Positions 17,646 to 23,541 of a stretch of 25,337 bases of DNA are shown one piece after another. How positions within the stretch are numbered: the stretch's first letter is position 1; each line of letters starts with the position of its first letter. The position numbers were made by a program, and so were the translations under genes. The stretch is taken from contig JAWUWD010000010.1 of assembly GCA_034112085.1 (NCBI GenBank), positions 1 to 25,337 of the forward strand, in the 5' to 3' direction. Source of the stretch: JAWUWD01 sp034112085 (GTDB lineage: Bacteria > Bacteroidota > Bacteroidia > Cytophagales > Cyclobacteriaceae). The notes beneath the pieces are model-generated. The model did not search any database. It was not told the DNA's origin and was given only the letters and a program-made list of their open reading frames with translations.

Positions 17646-18503
17646 CACTTCATTCATTTCTGAAATTATATCATCAAGCTCTTGAGCGTTAACTTTGAGT
17701 TCTTTCATATAGAACTTTCTTGTTTCGTCATTACTCATGTCTTCCATATCAGTGAGATTGATAAGCCCCAGTATTCTTGCCAAAGGACTTCTAATTCCAT
17801 GAGCATTCATGTCTGCATATTTCCTAATATTCTCATCCTGTTCTTCTACGCGCTGTGTTCTTGATTCTAAAAGTTTTTCTAATTCATCTTTGAGGGTAAT
17901 CAGTTTCTCCTTTTGTTGGGTAATTTCCTGTTTCTGATTATTTAAATTTTGCTCATACTTCAAGTGATCTGACTTGAAAAGTCTAAAAAGCAAGTATATC
18001 AAAAACATAGTAATCGCGGCTACCAGATAATAAGTTACAATCTCTCTTTTTTCAAAAGGAGCTATAGGTGATACAACTCCATACAAATTCTTCACAAGGA
18101 TAAATCCTGAGAGACTTAGCAGGAAGAGCGACAGGTATTGCCACTTCTTTTCAAAAAATAACACTGGGAAAATAGCCGTGATGAAAAAGAAAAAGTCAAA
18201 CCCTCCGTTTTCTCCGTGGAACAAGCTACCATATACTTGAGCAGATATGGCTATGATAAAAAATAAGTAGCGCGACAAACTATAATGGCCCTTGACATGT
18301 AAAACAAACAAAAATGAAAATACACCAACTTCAGTGATACATACATAAAACCCTTGATATGCCTTTATGTATAATAAGTGCATCGCAATTATAAACACGA
18401 TCACAATTCCAACGATCATCAGAATATTGAACAACCGATATACCCGATTTTCATGATGAGTAGGTAATTGTCCCTTTAAAATACGGTCTAGAAATGTTTT
18501 CAT
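17622..18503 (-). CDS. Membrane protein with histidine-kinase DHp domain but no kinase domain
   Basis: A 293-residue protein with six hydrophobic segments (about 25-45, 52-70, 78-93, 103-116, 121-137, 156-176), then a coiled coil (about 183-228) and a HisKA-like dimerisation helix with NAHGIRSPLARILGL, phospho-acceptor candidate His235. It stops about 58 residues after that histidine, before any HATPase domain: no N, G1 or G2 box is present. The residue after His235 is Gly, where autokinases need Glu or Asp. The DNA beyond the stop codes for the convergent ATP pyrophosphatase, so no hidden HATPase remnant exists there. It could be a phosphotransfer protein served by another kinase, a scaffold, or a truncated gene. 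The intact membrane part and open frame argue against simple decay. Confidence 0.8.
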   Translation of the reverse strand: MKTFLDRILKGQLPTHHENRVYRLFNILMIVGIVIVFIIAMHLLYIKAYQGFYVCITEVGVFSFLFVLHVKGHYSLSRYLFFIIAISAQVYGSLFHGENGGFDFFFFITAIFPVLFFEKKWQYLSLFLLSLSGFILVKNLYGVVSPIAPFEKREIVTYYLVAAITMFLIYLLFRLFKSDHLKYEQNLNNQKQEITQQKEKLITLKDELEKLLESRTQRVEEQDENIRKYADMNAHGIRSPLARILGLINLTDMEDMSNDETRKFYMKELKVNAQELDDIISEMNEVLFQGTKD

Positions 18504-18599
18504 TCTTGATTAACTGCGCTAAGACAATTTAGGATAAATGTCAAACAAAGTGAAATATTAACTGATTATTGAGATTCTATATTTTAACTAATCTAGTCG

Positions 18600-18621
18600 T
18601 CATTTATTTCTCAATAAATGA
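18600..18621. repeat. AT-rich inverted repeat between divergent genes
   Basis: TCATTTATT (18600-18608) pairs with AATAAATGA (18613-18621): nine pairs around a four-base loop. As both flanking genes point away from it, it is not a terminator; an operator or a leader structure for the minus-strand gene is possible. Confidence 0.5.
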
Positions 18622-18678
18622 TTAAGACATAAACTACTATAAAACATCAATGATAACTCTTAAGACATACATTTTCAT

Positions 18679-18692
18679 ATGACAATTATCAT
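18679..18692. promoter_or_regulatory. Crp/Fnr-like palindrome upstream of CBS gene
   Basis: ATGAC-AATT-ATCAT lies in a wider near-palindrome (ATATGA...TCATAT, 18677-18694) with one mismatched pair. Both half-sites are identical to those of the haemoglobin palindrome. If TAATTTG (18737-18743) is the -7 element, the site is centred near -62, the class I activator position. Confidence 0.45.
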
Positions 18693-18826
18693 ATCTGTGC
18701 TTGATGCCAATCACATTAATTCATCCACTCACTGAGTAATTTGCATAAAATATAATGACCCTAAAGAGGTCAGATCAAGCATTCAATTATTGATCAAGAT
18801 TGCATTAACTATAAACGAAAGAAGAG

Positions 18827-19249
18827 ATGAAGCAAAGAGAAACAGTACGTCATATCATGACAGATGAATTAAGAACATTGAGTTTGCATGATGGAAACTT
18901 AATGAATGCCAAAACAATTATGGAAGAAAACCATTTCAGGCATTTACCGATCACTTCAGGAGATAAGCTAGTCGGTATGATAAGTCTGACTGATATCCAC
19001 CGCATTAGTTTTGGCGGGAATTATGGTCAAGCTGAGCAAGTGGACACTTCTATTTTCGACACGATGACTATCCAACAAGTCATGAAAAACAATCCCTCTA
19101 CTATAAATATTCAAACGACTATCAAAGAAGCTGCAGAGCAACTTACTAAAGAAGAATTTCATGCACTCCCAGTAGTAGACGACTCTGGTAAATTAGAAGG
19201 AATAGTCACTACTACTGATCTGATCAACTACTTGCTCGAACAGTACTAA
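18827..19249 (+). CDS. Two-CBS-domain protein
   Basis: A 140-residue cytoplasmic protein made of a tandem CBS pair and nothing else. CBS1 spans about 6-60 (VRHIMTDELRTLS, ENHFRHLPIT, LVGMISLTDIHRI) and CBS2 about 80-138 (VMKNNPSTI, EEFHALPVVDDSGKLEGIVT). Such stand-alone pairs usually bind adenosine nucleotides and sense energy state. The following metallo-beta-lactamase/rhodanese remnant begins one base after its stop, so the two were once one operon. A palindromic site lies about 140 bases upstream. Confidence 0.93.
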   Translation: MKQRETVRHIMTDELRTLSLHDGNLMNAKTIMEENHFRHLPITSGDKLVGMISLTDIHRISFGGNYGQAEQVDTSIFDTMTIQQVMKNNPSTINIQTTIKEAAEQLTKEEFHALPVVDDSGKLEGIVTTTDLINYLLEQY

Positions 19250-19250
19250 T

Positions 19251-19610
19251 ATGTATATAGAGCAATTGTTTGGCAGAATCTGCCTACTATATCGAATCCA
19301 ATGGTGAAGCTGCCGACATTGAACCCTATAGAAAAACATAAGGGCCGAAAGAGTGAGTACTATTGGTGATCAAAAGAAACTGAACTATCCGTTACAAGGA
19401 AGCGACAAAACGAGGTTTATCAAGGCGGTCTCCAATGGACTTCCCTCTCCCCTCAAACACCTTGTAACAAGAGCTCTCTGTGTGGATAAATCTGATACAC
19501 ATTACCTATACTGTAAGTCAGGGTATCGCTCGATGTTAGCATCTTCCATTCTCAAGAAGAATGGTTTTGGGAACATCATCAATGTGAAAAAAGGTATGAT
19601 GGTATTGTAG
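19251..19610 (+). pseudogene. Remnant of a metallo-beta-lactamase/rhodanese fusion (persulfide dioxygenase type)
   Basis: The start MYIEQLF (19251-19271) passes, after a frameshift, into AESAYYIESNGEAADIEP (from 19273), which matches the N-terminus of MBL-fold proteins; it stops at 19339-19341. From 19344 a third piece begins AERVSTIGDQKKLNY, the linker after the MBL domain in these fusions, and runs into DTHYLYCKSGYRSMLASSIL (49-68 of the open frame from 19353), the active-site loop and last helix of a rhodanese, ending at 19610. The zinc-binding HxHxDH half of the MBL domain and the first half of the rhodanese are gone. Intact relatives are several times longer (about 450 residues). The GTG-started 85-codon frame is therefore a fragment and not a gene. 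Such fusions (for example CstB) oxidise persulfides. Confidence 0.82.
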
Positions 19611-19783
19611 ACATTAGTAAAACTTGCTTCTGTTCGAAAGTTATTGCTCCTACGGAAGATATTGCATAGTTCATACATTTTAACTCAAAAAAGCACAGCG
19701 AATAGATATCATTCTTACTTTTATAAGATTAATGGATAAGTATCCTAACAAACTGAAGACCACTAATAGGAAAGCAACACAAC

Positions 19784-20740
19784 ATGAGCGAGCAAAACGA
19801 AATTTTTGAGCAATTGAAGGAAAAGTACGATGCCATCGGGCAAGATGTCAATGTACATTTACAAGGTTTGTTGCATTCGAAACCTATTACCTATTGGGAT
19901 TATATTCAAACAGACGCGCTACTCAATCTTCAAACACAACGTACAACTCAGCCTGATGAAATGGTATTCATCATGTATCATCAAGTAAATGAGTTACTAT
20001 TCAAAATGATCCTGTGGGAAATTGATCAAATAGCTGATCAAGAGATCATGCCCAAGGGATTCTTTGCAACAAAACTGGATAGGATTAGTAGATATTTCGA
20101 TATGCTATCATCATCATTCCATATCATGGGTGACGGCATGGAAGTGGAGCAGTATATGAAATTCAGAAATACGCTGACTCCAGCCAGTGGGTTTCAAAGT
20201 GCGCAGTATCGCATGGTAGAATTTGCCTCAACTGAGCTTATCAACCTAATAGATGCTAGGTTCAGAGACAATATTGATAGAAACACACCATTCAAACATG
20301 CCTATGATCATCTTTACTGGCAAGCAGCAGGCAAAGATCATAAGACTGGAGAGAAATCAACCTTGATCACTCTTTTTGAAGAAAGGTATATGGATGACTT
20401 CATAGTCTTCATGCAAAAGTATAATAAGGTGAATCTTTGGAGTAAATATCAATCTCTTCCTGAAGATGAACGCAAAGACATCAAACTTCAGAATGCGATG
20501 AGACATTATGACCACACCGTTAATGTTCTTTGGGTGATGGCTCACCTCAATGCCGCAGCTAAGTATCTAGAGAGTGGTAAGAAAAAAGTCAAGGCAACTG
20601 GTGGTAGTGATTGGCAGAAATACATGCATCCTAAATATCAAAGACGAATTTTCTTCCCAGGACTATGGAGTAAGGACGAACTGGATAACTGGGGAGTCAA
20701 TAATCTTACCGAGCATGAGATACTAACTGAGCCCATATAA
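19784..20740 (+). CDS. Tryptophan 2,3-dioxygenase family protein
   Basis: A 318-residue, mostly helical haem protein homologous to tryptophan 2,3-dioxygenase, which opens the indole ring of tryptophan to N-formylkynurenine. DEMVFIMYHQVNELLFK (58-74) carries His66 at the place of the active-site His; FRNTLTPASGFQSAQYR (127-143) holds the substrate-binding Arg; MRHYDHTVNVLW has His244 as the likely haem ligand, and ATGGSDWQKYM (271-281) matches the GTGGS...YL loop. Some signature residues differ from canonical enzymes, so a related reaction is possible. No kynureninase or formamidase is next to it. Stops 116 bases before the CoA-transferase start; the palindrome in that spacer suggests separate control of the next gene. 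Confidence 0.88.
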   Translation: MSEQNEIFEQLKEKYDAIGQDVNVHLQGLLHSKPITYWDYIQTDALLNLQTQRTTQPDEMVFIMYHQVNELLFKMILWEIDQIADQEIMPKGFFATKLDRISRYFDMLSSSFHIMGDGMEVEQYMKFRNTLTPASGFQSAQYRMVEFASTELINLIDARFRDNIDRNTPFKHAYDHLYWQAAGKDHKTGEKSTLITLFEERYMDDFIVFMQKYNKVNLWSKYQSLPEDERKDIKLQNAMRHYDHTVNVLWVMAHLNAAAKYLESGKKKVKATGGSDWQKYMHPKYQRRIFFPGLWSKDELDNWGVNNLTEHEILTEPI

Positions 20741-20771
20741 CGAGTAATTGGTAAAAACTGATTTGGTTTAT

Positions 20772-20785
20772 ATGAGCATTGTCAT
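20772..20785. promoter_or_regulatory. Crp/Fnr-like palindrome upstream of CoA-transferase gene
   Basis: ATGAG-CATT-GTCAT; read on the other strand it is ATGAC-AATG-CTCAT, sharing ATGACAAT with the site at 18679-18692. One base of the second half-site differs from the other two copies. It is centred 78 bases before the ATG at 20857. Confidence 0.35.
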
Positions 20786-20856
20786 GTAAATATCTGCTAG
20801 TGATCATAGTCCGGTATCTGCTATCTTCCGATTTTTGTTTAAACACAAGGCAAATA

Positions 20857-22131
20857 ATGGAAGCAGTAACACCACAGGATGCGGTCAAAATAATATCATC
20901 AGGCCATCGGGTATTCGTGCAAGGAGGAGCGGCAACACCACAAGCGTTAGTGGATGCCATGTCAGAGAGATCGGGTGAATTTAACCAAGTAGAAATTCTT
21001 CATATTCATACCGAAGGCAAAGCGACTTACCTGGAGCCTAGCAAACGAGATAGTTTTATTGTCAATTCCTTTTTTATTGGTCATAATATCCGAAAATCGG
21101 TACAACAAGGTGATGCACAGTATATTCCTGTATTTCTAAGTGAAGTACCTGCCCTATTTAGAAGAAAAGTGCTACCACTTGATGTAGCGTTGGTACAAGT
21201 GTCTCCACCTGATCATCATGGATATTGCTCATTGGGAGTTTCAATAGATGTAGCATTGGCAGCTATCCAAGAAGCCAAATTTGTAATCGCTCAGATCAAT
21301 CCTCAGATGCCTCGTACACATGGAGACGGATTGGTACATATGCGCAATTTCTATGCTTACTGTGAAGTCAATGCTCCTATTCCAGAAATGATCCTTGGTA
21401 AACCAACTAAAATCGAGCAGTCCATCGGAAATCATGTCGCAGAACTGGTGGAAGATGGAGCAACATTACAAATGGGAATTGGTGGAATACCCAATGCAGC
21501 ACTTGCCTGCTTGACTAATCATAAAGACTTGGGAATTCATACGGAAATGTTCTCAGATGGCATTATTGACTTGGTCGAAAAAGGGATCATCAATGGTAAA
21601 TTCAAGAAGAAACATCCTCACAAAATTGTCTCTGGATTTGCAATGGGAACCAAGCGCCTCTATGACTTCATGGATGATAACCCAGAAGTATCAATGCTTG
21701 ACATTGCCTATGTCAATGATACTGCGGTGATCAGACAGAACCCTAAGGTCACAGCCATCAATAGTGCTGTTGAGATTGACTTGACGGGTCAAGTATGTGC
21801 TGACTCCATAGGAATGAACATGTACTCTGGAGTAGGTGGTCAAATGGACTTCATTAGAGGAGCTTCGTTATCCGAAGGCGGAAAGCCCATCATCGCTTTG
21901 CCATCAGCAACTCACAAAGGAATCTCTAAAATCACTCCAATACTCAAAGAAGGAGCTGGTGTAGTGACCACAAGAGCTCACGTACACTATGTAGTGACAG
22001 AATACGGTGCCGCTAACTTGTATGGGAAGAACTTATATCAAAGAGCCAAGGCTCTTATTGAAATCGCACATCCTGATCATAGAGAAAGCTTAGATCAGTC
22101 TGCATTTCAGAGATTTGGAAAGAAGCATTAA
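20857..22131 (+). CDS. Acetyl-CoA hydrolase/transferase family (4-hydroxybutyrate CoA-transferase-like)
   Basis: A 424-residue cytoplasmic CoA-transferase of the AbfT/Cat/Ach1 family, which moves CoA between acetate and another acyl group, or hydrolyses acetyl-CoA. I chose the ATG at 20857 (MEAVTPQDAV) over the TTG at 20779 because homologous sequence begins there and the extension is not family-like. GATLQMGIGGIPNAAL (201-216) and GIHTEMFSDG (226-235), with Glu230 as the probable catalytic glutamate that forms the acyl-CoA thioester, are intact, as is TEYGAANLYGK near the C-terminus. The acyl partner cannot be read from the sequence. DUF2892 follows 21 bases later, so the two may share a transcript. 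Confidence 0.9.
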   Translation: MEAVTPQDAVKIISSGHRVFVQGGAATPQALVDAMSERSGEFNQVEILHIHTEGKATYLEPSKRDSFIVNSFFIGHNIRKSVQQGDAQYIPVFLSEVPALFRRKVLPLDVALVQVSPPDHHGYCSLGVSIDVALAAIQEAKFVIAQINPQMPRTHGDGLVHMRNFYAYCEVNAPIPEMILGKPTKIEQSIGNHVAELVEDGATLQMGIGGIPNAALACLTNHKDLGIHTEMFSDGIIDLVEKGIINGKFKKKHPHKIVSGFAMGTKRLYDFMDDNPEVSMLDIAYVNDTAVIRQNPKVTAINSAVEIDLTGQVCADSIGMNMYSGVGGQMDFIRGASLSEGGKPIIALPSATHKGISKITPILKEGAGVVTTRAHVHYVVTEYGAANLYGKNLYQRAKALIEIAHPDHRESLDQSAFQRFGKKH

Positions 22132-22152
22132 TCATAAACTAAATAATAAAGC

Positions 22153-22359
22153 ATGAAAATAAATATGGGAATGGCAGATCGAATTATTAGAGTAATAATC
22201 GCTGCGACTGTTGGAGTCCTTTACTATACTGGTATTATATCAGGTACGTTAGGTGCAGTACTTATTGTATTGGCATCGGTATTTCTGTTGACAAGTATTG
22301 TTAAAGTTTGTCCTATATACTCTGTGTTAGGTATAAAGAGTTGTAAAGTCGCAAAGTAA
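22153..22359 (+). CDS. DUF2892 (YgaP-like) small membrane protein
   Basis: A 68-residue protein with two membrane segments (about 10-27 and 32-49). The pattern MGMADRIIRVIIAATVG at the start, ISGTLGAVLIVLA in the middle and VCPIYSVLGIKSCK at the end is the DUF2892 family. In E. coli YgaP this domain is fused to a rhodanese, and free-standing copies are common beside rhodanese and persulfide genes in Bacteroidota. The two cysteines (Cys53 and Cys64) near the second segment are conserved in the family. Here its natural partner gene, the MBL/rhodanese fusion about 2.5 kb upstream, is broken. Confidence 0.88.
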   Translation: MKINMGMADRIIRVIIAATVGVLYYTGIISGTLGAVLIVLASVFLLTSIVKVCPIYSVLGIKSCKVAK

Positions 22360-22366
22360 TAAATCA

Positions 22367-22403
22367 ACCGTCACGGTTCTATTTGAACTAGAATCGTGAC
22401 GGT
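22367..22403. terminator. Long hairpin between convergent genes
   Basis: ACCGTCACGGTTCTA (22367-22381) pairs with TAGAATCGTGACGGT (22389-22403), 15 pairs with one G-T wobble and a seven-base loop. It lies between the convergent DUF2892 and helical-repeat genes. No clean T-run follows on the plus strand; on the minus strand TTGATTTATT follows. It is probably a shared terminator. Confidence 0.6.
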
Positions 22404-22413
22404 ATACTCTACT

Positions 22414-23064
22414 TCATTCATTGAGCTGGGAGCACTGCTTCATCATTGATTCCGCACTGCCTCTGCCCCACTTTGGCGCGATAGAGGCTACGGCTTTGTC
22501 CTGTTCATCAAATATTGCTAATGCCTTTGCAGCTTCACCACATGCTTCATCCGTACTTGTCCCAAAAAACTTCGCTGTACCTTGCTTCATTTGTGCCCGC
22601 ATAATTAGCGCTCTTGGATTAAGACTATCCATGGCGACTGCCTTATTGAAGGATGCAAATGCTATTCCCGCATACTGTTGTCCCCTGGAAGCTGGATCAA
22701 CGGATAATCGCATCATGTGGATGAATCCCTGTAAGGTGATGACTTCTACATTTTGTGCTTGTAGAGCAGCTGCTTTGTCTAGTCGAGACTGTGCCGCATC
22801 AAGGTGCTGATCCTTCTCTGCTATTGTCTGTACTTTAGTAGACATCATAATGTTTCCAAATGCTCCATAATAATGGGGTTCCCACTTCCCCTCTTCTGCC
22901 AATGCTATTCTATCGAGTGCATTGATCACCTTTTGATAGTCTTCTACGCTCTTGGCTTCATAAAGCTGAGCAATATTCTTTGACATTACTTTCTGGTACT
23001 TCCCATCACTCGCAAGACAGATACCTATTATTCCGATGAAGATTATTGTTAGTATATTTTTCAT
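22414..23064 (-). CDS. Exported helical-repeat (TPR-like) protein
   Basis: A 216-residue protein with an N-terminal signal segment (about 1-19) and an all-helical mature part with TPR-like rhythm: blocks around 36-60, 88-112 (LDKAAALQAQNVEVITLQGF) and 131-155 (FNKAVAMDSLNPRALIMRA). I do not recognise a named family beyond this. It is the last gene of a three-gene minus-strand unit with a DUF2141 protein 11 bases upstream and a TonB receptor before that, so it probably acts in the periplasm with the receptor's cargo or its assembly. It ends with two Cys (about 174 and 211) that could form a disulfide. Confidence 0.7.
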   Translation of the reverse strand: MKNILTIIFIGIIGICLASDGKYQKVMSKNIAQLYEAKSVEDYQKVINALDRIALAEEGKWEPHYYGAFGNIMMSTKVQTIAEKDQHLDAAQSRLDKAAALQAQNVEVITLQGFIHMMRLSVDPASRGQQYAGIAFASFNKAVAMDSLNPRALIMRAQMKQGTAKFFGTSTDEACGEAAKALAIFDEQDKAVASIAPKWGRGSAESMMKQCSQLNE

Positions 23065-23075
23065 AATTATTAAGT

Positions 23076-23498
23076 TTAAAGGCTAATGGTTAAATCAATA
23101 TTCTTATTGGTTACTTCAAATTTAGCTTTATCATATGATGGAGGTCCATACATGTTTTTACCCTCGATAGATATCCCATAAGGTTCTTTTGGGATGCCTA
23201 TGAAATTGGTGTCAAGATTTCCGTTTTCATTTTCATCATGCACTACGCTGATGGAATAAGTACCAGCGGGTACTTCATCAAACGACACCATCATTTTACC
23301 TTTTACCGCTTTCATTTTCTCTCCTTTAAATTTCTTCCCAAGAAAATTCTTCTCAGAATCAAACAGTCCTACGATCAATACACCTTCATCAGATTGGATG
23401 TTGGTGATCTCTATCGAAATGGTTGATTGCTGTGCATGTGTGTACATAGAAGTAAGAACAAGTACAGTTACTAGTGTTAATTGTTTAATTGATTTCAT
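23076..23498 (-). CDS. DUF2141 exported protein
   Basis: A 140-residue protein with a signal peptide (about 1-22, ending THAQ) and a single beta-sandwich domain of the DUF2141 type. The family marks VVHDENENGNLDTNFIGIPKEPYG (about 85-108, a Ca-loop-like Asp/Asn cluster) and GPPSYDKAKFEV (about 118-129) are clear. Function is unknown; the domain is frequently found beside TonB receptors in Bacteroidota, as here. Confidence 0.92.
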   Translation of the reverse strand: MKSIKQLTLVTVLVLTSMYTHAQQSTISIEITNIQSDEGVLIVGLFDSEKNFLGKKFKGEKMKAVKGKMMVSFDEVPAGTYSISVVHDENENGNLDTNFIGIPKEPYGISIEGKNMYGPPSYDKAKFEVTNKNIDLTISL

Positions 23499-23541
23499 GA
23501 TTTTTAAATTTAGATTGTTGAAAATTATTGTTTGATGAGTA

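Larger units (their letters stand above)
18504..18826. other. Divergent regulatory spacer
   Basis: This 323-base spacer separates the divergent kinase-like gene and the CBS-domain gene. It is AT-rich and holds an AT hairpin (18600-18621) and a palindrome (18679-18692), listed separately. TAATTTG at 18737-18743 is one base short of a TAnnTTTG element. No ORF was found. Confidence 0.6.

Noticed and set aside
5691..18784. Shared 13-mer GATCAAGCATTCA in two spacers (5691-5703 and 18772-18784)
   Set aside because: A few matches of this length are expected by chance in 25 kb of AT-rich DNA, and neither flank extends the match.
19353..19610. 85-codon ORF starting with GTG as a small rhodanese gene
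   Set aside because: The GTG is an internal Val codon of the old linker, and the first half of the rhodanese domain is missing. It is treated as part of the pseudogene.
8599..20845. TTGTTTAAACA just upstream of two start codons (8599-8610 and 20835-20845)
   Set aside because: Eleven AT-rich bases are expected to recur by chance in a window of this size; only the first copy is a full palindrome.
20779..20856. Upstream TTG start for the CoA-transferase
   Set aside because: The added 26 residues are not family-like and the TTG lies inside the palindromic site.
22421..22810. 129-codon plus-strand ORF over the helical-repeat gene
   Set aside because: Antisense shadow; the minus-strand frame has a signal peptide, operon spacing and repeat pattern.
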